Source: Triparma columacea (taxonomy: Eukaryota; Sar; Bolidophyceae; Parmales; Triparmaceae). From it: DNA of 54,599 bases. The translations under genes were made by a program, and so were the position numbers. Below, piece after piece: positions 9,401 through 21,700 of this stretch. The DNA is taken from assembly GCA_030267965.1 (NCBI GenBank), contig BRYA01000213.1, forward strand, positions 1 to 54,599, read 5' to 3'. Numbering within the stretch: the stretch's first letter is position 1; every line of letters starts with the position of its first letter. Below the pieces are notes generated by a model. The model worked only from the letters and a program-made list of their open reading frames with translations. It had not been told where the DNA came from and did not search any database.

Positions 9401-12400
9401 CCCCCCCCCCCCTTCCCGTGTCCCGTCCCGTGCCACATTCCAAGGTGCGCCGTCGCCAGCCTCTTCCAGAACACGGCGTTCCCGTCGTACCCCATCTCGG
9501 CAGCAGTCTGCATCAGCAGGCAAGCGCACCGTTGGGCCCCTATGTCCGAGCCACTGTCGTTCGTGCAGAGCAGCCCGAGCATCGCAATCTGAGTGACGTC
9601 CTTGTCGTTCAGAAGCACCTGCTGGATCGCCAGCGCCCGTGCGGCCGGGCGCAGGCCGGCCTTCAGAACCTTCCACCGCCTCTCATTGTTGGCGTCCTGT
9701 AGCTTCCACTTTCCTATGAGTTCCTCCGGCCTCACGCTAAGCACCTTAATCTGGCACCCCACAAGCAACCCCCCTGCTGCACCAACCTTAACCTCCCCCC
9801 TCCTCTTAGCCCACTCCTCCCCCACCCTCTTCCTCTCCTCCTCTCCATAACCTCTCAGCACATCCCTCAGATTCCCTCTAACCGCGCTCGGCACTTCCCT
9901 CACCAGGAACGCGTCCGCCTCCTTGTGCATCCCTACCCTGCACATGGCCTTGATGACATTCCTGCTCGTCACAAGCTTCTCCTTGGCGCTGGCCCCGCTC
10001 TTCTCCTCGTTGACGATGTTGAAGGCGTGCCTGTGTAGGAGGAGGGCGAACACAGGCTGCGCGCAAGCCTCGCACCTCCTGGCGAAACGGGTCCACGTGG
10101 CGGGGTCCCCCAGCCAGCCCTTGACCCTCTCGTAAGGGTCAGTCTCCTCTACGTCCCGAGGGACAAAGTTGAGCTTCCTGGCGCTACCCTTGCTGCTCAA
10201 TCTGCTGTCCCCCCTGCTCCCCCCCCTGCTCCCCAACTGTTTCTCCTCCTCTTGGAAAATTCCTTGAAATAGCACCAAGCTAAGATCGTCCAACCCCCCC
10301 TTGAACTTCACGAACTCCTCTTTAGGCATCTCCATGGCCATCGCCAGCTTATCATCCTCCCTCCTCTTGGCCGAGAACGCGTACAAGAAGGCGACCTCTC
10401 TCCTGGTCAGCCCGCATTTCCTTCCTACCTCGCTCTCCATCTCGATCGCCGCCCTCATTCCCTCCATGGCTAGGTAGCAACCGCTTTCCCCCCCACCCCA
10501 GAGCTGCAAGCTAGAGCTCAGGAGCAGGGCCGAGCTCTTGCGACCACCCGCGGAGGCACCTCCTAGCTTCATGAAGCCCTTGAGCCCCTCGACCGCCTCC
10601 TGTAACATCCCGTTGTAAACCTGGGCTCTTATTTTCTCCCACCAGCATTCTGGGTTCATGGCGTTCTCCTTGACGGCGAGGGCGGCGGTGGAGTAGTCGA
10701 GCCACATGCCGCTGTGGTACCTGCTTTCTCCCCCCTTGCTCAAGGAAGACCAAGCTACTGCCATGGCGCGCCTGAACCTGCCCCTCCCAACTGCTTTTCT
10801 CATGGTCCCGTTGCAGCCTTGGTTTTCCTCTTTCTTTTCCTCCCCTCCTTCCCCACTCCCTTCCAATTCCCAATCTTGCCCACTCCTCTCCATCAACATC
10901 CCCCCAACCTCTCTCCCCCCGCTCTTCCCCATGAGTATCCCCAAACATCCATCGTCCCAATTCTTCCAATCCCCTCCATCCTCATCCTTCCTCCTAACTA
11001 GCTCTAACCTAGCTGCATTCTTAACTCCAGCCCTCAGCCATTCCCATAGGACTTTCCTCGCAGTATTTCTACGTTCCACCCTCCATGGTTCAACCTTTCT
11101 GTTGAGTTTCCTTTTTTTAATGTCCATTTCAACGATAATGTCTTCTCCCCCTCCCTCTCCCTCTCCCTCTTGCTCTCCATCCTCCCCTTCATTACCCCCA
11201 ATCCTCCCCGTCCCCGTCTTAATCTTGACAATCTCAACGACAAGCTCCTTAAGTCCCAATCCTAGCCTTCTTATCAAGCTTCCTTCCCCCAATTCCTCCT
11301 TCTCCTCCCTTTCAACATTCCCGACTCCCTTCCCACCCCCCTCCATCCAAAGCCCAACATCCCTATCGTCCTTCTCCCAAACTTGGCTTAAGGCGTGTAT
11401 CCTCTTGTTCTCAAGCTTGAGTCTCTTCACCGTGTTTTTATCCTCCAGATCTCCTCTAAGCACGCTTACCGCCGCGCTGAGGGCCTCCCTTGCCCCCAAC
11501 ACGTCCCCCACCATCCTTCTGGCCCTAGCCAGGTGGCACCAGACGGCCTTGCTGGCGTTGCTCCTCTTTACGGCTTCTCCAAACATGTCCCTGGAGAGGA
11601 TGAACATGTTCCCTAGGTTAGACAGCTCCCCGTAGCACAGCCACGTCCTGGCGTCGGCCAGCCAACCCTCAACGTCGGAGTACTCGGTGACGTTCATCAG
11701 CCTCTGCTTGGGGACCTCCATCTTTTGCATGTCCTTGAGCTTCTCAAAGACTCTCTCATACGCCATCCTGGAGTTCTCCCTCCTCGCTCTCATCGCCTCC
11801 CCCGCCCTGGTCCCAGGGAGGGGCAGTATCTCGTTATTTTCGTCGTACATCAGGCTAATCCTAGAGTCTTCGCTGATGGCGCTGTCTCTGTCCTCTTCGC
11901 TGTTCTCCTCCTCCTCCCCCCTCCCGGGCTCCCCGACGATCCGTGGGCTCAAGGCCTGGAGAGCCAAGCTCTGAGCCTTATAGGCCTCCTCCGCCTCCCT
12001 CCCCCCCCCCCACCTCTCGTTCATTCTCGCCACAAAGAATGCCATGTCAAGCTCAGTGAAAGGGTGAGGTGGGCCCTTCTCCAGGCTGTCCATCAGGTAC
12101 GTAAGACCCTCTTCGTACTTCCGGAGCTCCCCAAGGAGCCCGCTGGCGCTCATCCCTACCACGGCCAGGGCCTCCCCCTCAATCTGAGGGAAGCTCCTAA
12201 CTAGCGTCCCGAGCTGCTCGCTCCCATCCCCAAACTTCCCCATGCTGGTGTTGACCGCCACACTTTGAGCCCAGGCCATGGGGTCCCCCGCGACCCCGAG
12301 GTGTCCGAGGGCCTTGGCCCAGGCCTCCCTGGCCAAGACGAGGTGGAGCCTAGAGCCGCCAGACATGCCCTTGGCCTCGAACCAAGCCTGGGTATGGGCG

Positions 12401-15400
12401 GTGGCAAGCCTCTCGTAAAACTTCCCCGCGTTGTCCCCAATCTGTCCCACCATGCTCAGCTTCTGTAGAATGGTCGCCGCTACAACCGGCTCGGTATTTA
12501 CTTTCATGAGCCCGATCCTTAAGGCCAGCTCACCAACCTCGCTCCCGGTGCCGACCTGGAGGTCCCCGACGAGTTTTTTCACGGCGGCACCAACGATGGC
12601 CTTCCTTATCCTCCCCCATCTCTTACTCACTGAGTCCGCCTCCGCGGCGCTAACCGGGGTATGGAAGAGTGAGTCCACCATCCCCCTAGGTGTGTTGGGC
12701 GCGCTAGACCTCCTAGGCGTCATGTCGTCGCCCCTTTGAGTCCTAGGGGTACCCACGGGGGTGGTCGCGGCACTGGGAGTTATGAGGGAGTAGCCAGCGA
12801 GCAATTTAGGGATGGGGAGAGACATCTCATCGTGGTACCTTGTGGTGGGATTGTCCCAGGCCTGAGAGGGTGGAGTGGATGTGCGAAGTTGCAGAAGTGG
12901 GGAGGGCGACGAGGGGTTATGATGGCGAAGTCGAGGGGAGTGGGGCGAGACATAGAAGCCGGAGTATATATTTTGCTTGAGGAGTGTTCCGATTGACCAA
13001 TTCAACCCTCGCAACCCGTTCTTCGCTCCTAACTCTGTACTCTTGGTCCATTTTTCTCACCTCCAATATGGTCGCCATCTGTACGGAATCCTTCCTCTCT
13101 CCCTCCTCTGCGTACTCATCGGTACCCTGCAACGCCTCCAACAGCCACCGCTTGGCCCCCGGCATATCCCCGTACCTGGCGCAGCACTTTGCGGTGCCAA
13201 AGCAGAGGATGTTCCTCAGCCCCCTGCCCTCCATGGTGCGGTCACGAGCCAGGCCCTGGGAGTACATCAGGCCACCCAAGATGTAGTTACTGCCGAGGCA
13301 GGCTTTCTCGCCGAACCACCTCCACGTCGTGGCGGACTCTATCCATACGTTGAAGGTCTTGTTGACGTTGTGCTGCCCCATGACCAGCGGGCTCTTGCTC
13401 TGCACCAGGTTCGTGTAAACCGCAAAGTAGGCTGTGCTGGCAGTCTTCTTGAGCTGACCTCTGTCTTCGTCCGTTCCCCCAACCAAATTTACGCTCCACT
13501 CCTCGTAGAGCCTAGCCATGTAGAAGGTGAGGTCGATGTGGGTAAAAGGCGTCGGCGCCCCCCTGTTCATGGCGTCGTACATGTACGCGCGGGCTTGCTC
13601 GAAGTTGCCCATCTTCTGCAATATGGCCGCGCTCGTCAAGCTCACAGCACTCAGGCCCTTGTAGTTGGGGAAGGAACGGACGAGCACCCCCAAGGTCTGG
13701 GCGGCCCTCTCAAAGTCGCCCATGTGGGTCCTGACCATGCTAGCCTCCAACCAGCACTCGACCTTGCTAGCGTTCTCCAAGTGCTCGAACGCCTTGTCCC
13801 AAGCCGCGCTCGCCAACTCCAGGTGCGTCCTCTCCCCCGCGACCCCACCCGCTGTGTAGGCCTTGAAGTGGGATACTGCGAGCTGCTTCCAGAAGACTCC
13901 GTCCCCCACGTACCCACAGTCGGCCGCCCGCTGCAGCAGAGTCGCGGCACAGCGGTGCATGCCGTTCGACGCGGCACTGCTGTCGTGGCACAGCTTGCCC
14001 ATGGTAACCAGCATCTTCAAAGCTACTGTCACCTCGTCCCTAGTCCGCAGCTCCAAATCGTCCAAGTTCTTCAAGTTTACGGTTGAGCTGGCGTACCCGC
14101 CCTTGGCATTCGCGAGGACAAGCTCCTCCTTGAGATCCCCCGACACATCCCCCTTCATAATGCTTCTCTTCATGCTGTCGGCATTCTTGTCGAGGTTCCA
14201 GAGCTCCCCCACGTAATCCTTGGCGAACTGCTTCCTTGCCGCCTCCTTTAACTTCCTCCTCAAGTGCTTCCACTTCCCGTTTCGGGACTTCATCTCCCTG
14301 ATGGCCTTGAGCCTCTTGAGATCTTGGTCCTCCTGCCGGATCGCGGGTTTAGGCACGTACTGCTTCAAAATGTCGCTCACCGAGAGCATCATGGCAACCT
14401 TGAAAGGCATCATTCCGCCAGGACCGGTTGTGTTCCTCTGCTTCCTTCTGCCTCCTTTACTAGCGTCCGCCTGTGACTTCCACGCATTGCTAAGTTTGAT
14501 CAGCTTAGTTTTCTTCACGCTGTCTGGCTCCTCGTTGACGGCCATGGTAAGCGCGTCGACGCTCCGCTCAAATTGGCCACACTTCCTGAAGCTCTTGGCG
14601 ACTTTTACTGCGATTGCAGCCCTCTCAGACGCGCCTTGCTTATCTTTACCCCTCCTCCTCCTCTTGAGAGCCTGCTCATACAGGTCGGCGGCGAAAATAT
14701 GGTGCCCAGCAGACGCGCAAGTGTCCGCAATCTTCAACCAAGTCTTATGGTCAGCCAACCACTCCTCTGCGTTCACATGCTTCGTCTTCTTGTTAATCCT
14801 CTTGCTCTCTTCACCCCCTTCCTTGTCGCCCCCAACCGCGATCTTGTCCTCCCACCCCTCCTCTTCCTCTTGAAGCTCCTGCAACTGGTTAAAGACAGCT
14901 AGATAGGCGGTCTTGGCAATGGTCATGCTTCGAACTTCACTTCCCTCCTCCTCTCCCGCCGTTGCCTCTGCAGCAGCAATCTTCCTCATCTCCTCCATCT
15001 CCTTGCTCTTTCTGCTCTTGCGCATGCTTCTCCGCAACGCCCTCGTCTCTCCCTCCTGCTTCTGCTGCTCGAACCAGCCGTGCTCCTCGTGGAGCCTTGC
15101 CATGAGGAAGGCCAGGTCTATGCTGTCGTAGTTCCCCGGCCCCCCGGCCATCCCCGCCATGCTGATCGCGGAAAACATGTACGCGATAGCCTGGTCGTAA
15201 ACGCCTAGTGCTTTGAGGAGGCTGCTGCACACAAGGGCGATCCCGACCTTGTCGGGGATCCGGAAACTCTTCAAGATGGTCCCATAGGCATTCGCCGCTA
15301 CTTGGTAGTCTCCCTTCGCCAAAGCCGCCCGAGCGTAGCACATCCAGCACTTCAGATCAGACGCAACAGAGAGGTGCTTCAGGGCCTTGTCCCAAGAGGT

Positions 15401-18400
15401 CAGGCAGTGCTCTAAGTGCACCTTCTCCCCCTTTCCGGCCCCGCAGCCCTGCTTCTCGTATACTCTCCAGTGGCACAACGCCCTCGTCTTCCAGAGTCTC
15501 GCCTCGGCGTTCTTCATCGCTTCCTCCCCTCCGTCCTCGTCCAGGCTATGCTCCTTCTTGACGATGTCCAGCCAGCCGTAGTCAAAAGCCTTGGCCAGAA
15601 GCAAGCAGGCCCCGACGAACATGTTCACCGTGTCGTTGCCCCCAGTCGTCTCGCTCGCGCAGCTGAAGCCAACGAAAGCAATGTTTTTGATCGTGACATC
15701 TCCGCAGTCCCTCTCCATCTTGCCGGCCATCTTCATGAGAGCGCCAAAGATGGCATCCTTCATGACCTCCCTGGCAACGCCCTTCACGCCCTCTCTCATA
15801 ATCTGCCACCGTCTCCTTTTGACCATGTAGCCCTCAATATCTTCGATGGTGTGGAGACTTTTAAGGTCCTCGCTGCGATCGTGCCTCCAGTCGCCGCTCA
15901 GTTTCTTCCTATATTTGGCGACGATTTGGCTCTCCTTCTTGCCTACCTCGGTGTCGCCGGTCTTCGGCTTGTTGTAGTCGTCGATTGCGTCCCAGTCAAT
16001 ACTGAGCATAGTCTTCTCTCCGGCAACATACTTGTCAAGAATGCTGGGAAGGTCGGTATTGACCTCTTGTTCGAAAGCTGTGATCCTTTCACGGTCCTCC
16101 TCTGACCCTTCACTGAGCTCCGACCAGTGACTCAAGACATTCTCAAACTTATCCCCATCTTCTGTCGGGCATGAGAGTCCCTCCTTGCAAGCCCTTATGG
16201 CGTCCTCCATCTGACCGCACCTGCAGTGGGCTTTAGCGAGACCGAACCACAAGCTGACAACTCGCTTGTACTTGATCTTCTCCTTCTCAGCTACCTCGTC
16301 AGGAGAGAGCTTACTTTCTTTCTCCTCCTCTTCTTTCTCCTCCTCCTCTCCGTCGAACTGTTGGTCCACAAGCTGGGAACTTGTGTCCCTCTGCTTCCTC
16401 CTTCGCCTTCTTTCTTCCTTTGCCTCACGTTTCTTCCTCTTCCTAAGCTCCTTGCTCGTCTCAGACAAGGTAGAACCATCGCTGTCACTGTCGCTCTCCA
16501 CATCGTCGGGAGTATCTATTTTCCTCGCCAACGTGAGCGCGTCTCTGTAAAGGTCAACAGCTAGCAGGTACTTCCCCCCATCAACAGCCCGCTTGGCAAA
16601 GGTTTTGTAGGTGTCTGGGTCATTAAGCCAATCCTCTAGCTCTACAGACTTGTCAACAAGATTGCTGTCCTTGAAGTTCTGCATAACTTTCATTCTTGCC
16701 TTTTCTGCCATATCCCTTCTCTCCCCTCCGAGGTCTTCCCCCTCAGTCTCCGTCGAGTCTTCATCTTCGCCGCTACTTAGGTCACTCCCATCCTCTCCAT
16801 TATCCCCCTCGTCCTCCTCTTCTTCCCCGTTCGAGATCCGCTCCAGCCGCTCCCTCTCCTTCTCCAAAAACCGCTGCTCCTTCAACTCAGCCCTCCTCGC
16901 CCTCCTCTCAATCCTTGCAGTCTCTCTATCCTCATCAGCTTGGATGGAAAGCTTGTCGCAAATTCTCGCAATAAAGAAGAGCAAATCCATGTGGGTGAAG
17001 GGTGGAGGGAGCCTATTGGTGGACATGGCAGCCCTCGCGTATGCATAAGCCTGATCGTACTGCTGTAGCTGGAAGAGCAACATTGCAACGTCAAGCTGCA
17101 CGGCTGGGAGGCCAGGAAACCCGGGGAAAGAGCGAATTAGGATGCCCAGCATCTGGGCGGCCCTCGGGTAATCTCCCAGACAAAAGTGGACAGTCGCAGC
17201 CTCCCTCCAGCAGCCGACGTCGCAAGCAACCCTGACATGGGTTAGCGCTTTCTCCCAGCCCCAAGAAGCGCGCTTCAAATGAATCCTCTCAGCCCGGATT
17301 CCATCCCTCATCCAAAGCTTGAAGTGGGCCCTGGAAAAATTGAGCCAAAAGTTGGCCTCGGAGTTGGGAACTTCAGGGTCACCCGAGTAACCTGCATCGG
17401 CAGCTTTCTGGAGAATGATTGCCGCGCAGCGGTCCATCTGGGGGGTAGACTGAGGCCCATTGTCCACGCAGAGAATGCCCATTTGGGCAAGCATGGCTCC
17501 GCTGTAGCCATTCTTGGGATTCTGCAGCAGCCGCATCTGGTAGTACCGCCTAGCCGCTCCTTTGAGCTTATCCCTGAGGGCCTCCCAGCGCACCACCCCT
17601 CGGGACCTGCCCCCTTTCCCCTTCGCCTTCGCCAACGCCTTGCTCCTAAGTTCTAGAGCTCTATTTCTGGCCACGAGGGCCGCCGGAACCTGCCTCAGGG
17701 TGTTTGCAGAGGGGATACAGTGGGCGTACTTATCTAGCATGGTTACAGGATCCATCCTCAGCTCGTCGTTAAAGTCCGTCTTGGGATTCGTCAGCTTGTC
17801 CAACCAGTTCTCGTACGAAGCGATTTCGTCCTTGAACTGCTTCTTGCCCTTGGCCTTGTACTTTTTTATCTCCCTCTGGTTGATCTCGATTGCTGTCTCC
17901 GCACTTTCAATGGCGGCGTCGACCTTTCCCGCCCGCATATAGGCGCGGGACAGGAAAATGTACGGTGCCGAGCGAAGAGGTTTGGGAGGATCCCTTCGAA
18001 CTCCCTCAGCGTAGAGATCAGACGCGAGCAAATACTGGCGAGAGTACGTTGCCGCGTCGCCCATCTGCTTCCACGTCGTGTTGGAATTTATCCATCCCTT
18101 GGATCCCCCTACAGCCCATTCCGTCCTGAACATGACCCCGCCCCTCTCCTCCTCGAACTCATAGCACCTAGCGTAGCCCGCCTCGGCCTGGTCAAGAGCG
18201 TCAAAAGGCGCACGCTCAAAATTAGGGTTCTTGCTTCTGGCCCACTTCTCGTGAAGGCGGGACATGAAAAACATGAGATGCAGGTTCGTGAGTGGAGCCG
18301 AAGCGCCCGTGATAAGGGCATGGTGCATGTACATTATGGCCTGCTCGTAGTGTTGGAGCTGGGCCAGGACGGAAGACGCGTAGATAGAGGTGGAGGCTGA

Positions 18401-21400
18401 GTTTGGGTCATCAGGGAAAGACTGGATTAACTTGCCGAGGACATTGGCTGCAGTTTCGTAGTCTCCCAGGCGCTGGGACACCAAGGCGCACTCACTCCAG
18501 CATTTGGGATCCGTGGCGTTGCTCATGTAGTGCAGGGCCTGCTCCCATCCCTGAAGAGACCTCTCAAGGTGCAACCTCTCCCTCCCCCTGTATTCGGCCC
18601 CGGGCAAATGACCTCCGCCGCATTCCCAGCAGACGGTGTGGGCCCTCGCGTACTTCTTCCAAAAGTGACCTTCCCCACCGCAGCATTCAGAGGGGTCGAA
18701 GCCGTGGAGGATGGCCTTGTCTAGAAGTAGCACGGCAAGCCTGGTTAAGGAAGGGGTAGCAGATGAGCTCGAGTCGCAGCATGCGATGCCCAGTCTAACG
18801 ATGGCATGAAGGTTGTTGGGGTCGAGCAGCAGCTGTTGCTTTAGGAGTTCGCGGGAGGCAGGCTTAAGTTTCTTCCGAAGGTACTGCCAGTTGGCCTTGG
18901 CCCGGATTTGCCTCTGCTCCTCGGTCATGTATTCCAGAACCCCCGACTTGCGGAAATCACGGGTACCTCGGGTCCTCCTTTCGCCGCTCTGCTTGCTTTT
19001 ACTCTTCTGGACCTCCTCAGGTATGTATTGTTCCCCATCTTCCCATGCATTCTTGGTCCTCGTCTGCGATGAGCGTGGGATGATGGGTGAGAATAATGCT
19101 AAAAGCTCGTGTCGCCCTCCTCGGCTCGTCTAAACTCACATTGCGCAGCCTCCTGGCCCTCTTAGCCTCTTCGAGGAGTTCCTTCTCTTCTTCATCAACC
19201 TCGCCCATCGCGGCCTTCTGATTCAGCTCGGCAGCCTTCTTTGCGAAAGGGTCGTACATTGTAAAACCACGGGGCTTTTGGAGCTTGCCTGCTTTCTTTG
19301 ACCTTTTCTTTAAAGATTTCGCGAAAGAGTCGTCGTCGGAGTCATCTGAGGACTCGGATGATGATGACTCCTCGCCCCTTAGTTGCCTGAGCTTACGAGC
19401 TTTTCTCTCGGCCTCCTTCTCCGCCACCTGCTGCTTGATCTTTACCTTCCTCTCGGCGAAAGTGAGTTGGTCCCACGGGACGATTTTTAGACCCATGAGG
19501 GAAATGGCTCCCTTCCTCCGCTTTTCGGCCTTCTCGGTGCTTAAAAATGTTTCCCAGGGAAGGTTCCCCATAGAGTCAAAGTTCCCGGAGAGGTCCACGG
19601 GGGGTGACTTCATGCCGACGGCCGCGCCTTTAGGGAGCTTCCTCGCCTCCATTTGTCCAACGACATCGGGAGCGTCGTACAAAGGCCCGTTCCATGGTTT
19701 GGAAAACCCCCTGGGAATAGCCATGGTCATATCACGCTTATTTTGGCGCCTCGCAGACGCTTCTATGTTGCAGTCCCTGGGAGAATACTTGTGGGTCATC
19801 TTCCAGTAAGCGTACTTGGTCATCTTGTTGTGCCTGCAAGTAGTGAGCCTGAGGCGAGGAGGCGAAAGAGGTGGGGTGGAAAAAGTATTTGTTAGAGGAA
19901 GTCACAATGGTCAAAATTGCACACAGTCGCTGTTTGTTCCTCCCTGTCTTTATTGTTCTCACCTCCTACCACAAATCTTGCAAATGACGGCGAAGCTAGA
20001 CATAACGTAGCGGAAGACGATCCTCGCATTAGTCTTGGCGAACATGGAATTGTATTCGTACTCCCTATCTGCGGCGACGAGTGCCTTCTTCATTACGGGG
20101 AGGACCCTTTTAAGGTGCTTCTTTGGAATGAGCTGGTAAGGCAGCTTGAAACCCTTGGCCTCAACCAGAGCAGAGGCACCGCTCGCAACCAGGGCCTGGA
20201 TTGCAAAGACGTCAGCGCTGAGGCACGCAATGTGGAGCGCTGTCATCCCCTTCAAGTCGACGATGTCAGGATCTGCGCCTTTGTCGAGCAGGAGCTTGGC
20301 CGGGTGGACCCTCACACCGATCCTCATAAAGTTGGCGGAGGACAGCGTTGAGCAGGCAAGGTGCAACGGCGTCCTGTTCATTGCGTTCATTGCGTTGATG
20401 TGGGCACTGAACTGAAGGAGAAGCTTGATCTGTTCGTAGTCCCCCCTGTGCGCCGCACGGTGAAGGAAGGTGCTTTTCATGGTGCACTTGTTCACGAGCT
20501 TTCTCGAAGTGGTGTAGGGCATGCAAGCAATACCGTTGGGGTCGACCCCAAAGTCGAGGAACACCTTCACGACGGTCGGCCACCCCGACGACATGGCGTA
20601 GCTCACGAGAAGGGGCGAGAAGGTGTCAGGGTCCTCTCCCCTGTACTTAAGTAGCTGCCTTATGTACGTCGCGTGCCCAAGATCGATCGCCGACTTGTAC
20701 ATTTGCTCCATCGTGAGGGGACCTTGGTCCGGGAGGGGGTCGATTGGCTTCAGGATGTTTCCCTTGTTAGGGTGGTAGGGGACAGAGTCGATCCAGAGCT
20801 TTGTTTTCCACTGTGTACGGGGTGGGGAGAGGAGGGGAGAAAAGAGAGGAAGGGCGAGCAAAAGCGATAGAGTCAGGCTGGTGTCCTGGTCAACGGTGCC
20901 GACTTTCGACGCTTCCCTTCCAAAGCTTTCTCTGATCCTCACCTGCATGACCCCTGGCTCAATGATGTAGTCGACGTGAATGGAGTTCTTGCCAAAGTAC
21001 GGCTTAGGAACCTGGTGCATTGTGCGCTGGCGCTCAATCTCGGCCAGTTTTGCCATGCGGGCGGCCTCAAGCTCCGCCTCTGTCAACTTTGGATCAGGGT
21101 CCTTGTAAGTTGACCATGCCTTAAACGTCGTGCGTAGGAGACGCTTGTTGATCTTCAGCGAACCGAGGCGAATCTTCCAGGCTTCTCTACGAAGACGCAA
21201 GAACTGGGCTATTCCCGACTCATCTTGACGTTCTAGAGTAAGGTCGAGCTCATCTTTTGAGTCTTCCTTTGATAATGAATCAAGGGAACGGGAAGGTGAC
21301 CCTCGATTTGACCTCCCGGAACGGACGGACGAGCCGGTTTTGCCGGGAGATGCACGACCACCACGCACCCGCCTCGTCCTGCGTTCAAACGAGGAAGAGT

Positions 21401-21404
21401 CCAT
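6432..21404 (-). CDS. Giant ankyrin-repeat and eight-module TPR-like protein (~4747 aa)
   Basis: Six exons join in phase: 21404-20943, 20810-19963, 19833-19140, 19063-13061, 12861-7745 and 7551-6432. All donors are GTGAG; acceptors are ACAG, GCAG, GCAG, TCAG and GCAG. Residues 1-154 are Ser/Arg-rich. About 190-400 are ankyrin repeats with Thr-Pro-Leu-His-Leu-Ala and Thr-Ala-Leu-His-Ile-Ala turns. About 440-710 form a Lys-rich linker with a Ser/Asp stretch. From about 725 to the end come eight modules of about 500 residues. Each has a Trp/basic opening helix, an Arg-Cys-Ala-type helix, a His-Leu-Glu helix followed by Trp-x-Lys-Ala-Leu, a Leu-Gly-Asp-Tyr helix, a Leu-Ile-Arg-Ser-Phe-Pro motif, a Phe-x-x-Ala-Arg-Leu-x-x-x-Trp motif and a Trp-Leu-x-Asp...Ala-Asp-Leu-Tyr motif. 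The helices look like TPRs, so a scaffold role is inferred. Without the splice at 13060 the frame ends at 12917 and two proteins would result. The joined phase and the typical splice sites favour one gene. Ser/Lys/Glu-rich linkers separate the modules, and a Lys/Glu tail ends the protein. Confidence 0.8.
7617..7666. repeat. 15-base minisatellite in the last intron of the giant gene
   Basis: Four near-identical copies of an ATCGTCATCAACGCA-like unit lie head to tail within the intron 7744-7552. The unit contains a CATCAACG core. It also reads as an Ile/Val/Asn-type peptide on the plus strand, but no gene supports that reading. Confidence 0.7.
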
Positions 21405-21700
21405 TGTCGAGGAAGGGGGGGTTGGAAGGCAAAGAGAGCCAAGGGGCTAGGAATGCGTAGTTGACACTCAATATGGACCAAAATCGGCCAGTTGCGGTCG
21501 AGAGCGAGGGTTGGCTGTGTAGGGGTGTGATGTTCAGTCAAAGGACACTCAGCCTGCCTAAAAGTTCATAAAAGAGTCCCACTTTCACTTTCCCCTCATT
21601 TGATTCGACTGTCATAAACCCCTTGTGCGCCCCCCCCGGAGGGTCTGGAGATAAAAAAGAAGTCCGACAATAAGGCTAATGCGTTGTTTACAGCGACTAT

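Noticed and set aside
12825..12919. Stop at 12917 and ATG at 12825 as the border between two tandem TPR genes
   Set aside because: A GTGAG donor at 13060 and a TCTCAG acceptor at 12862 join the frames in phase, and the same repeated module continues on both sides. A two-gene reading remains possible and is noted in the giant-gene entry.
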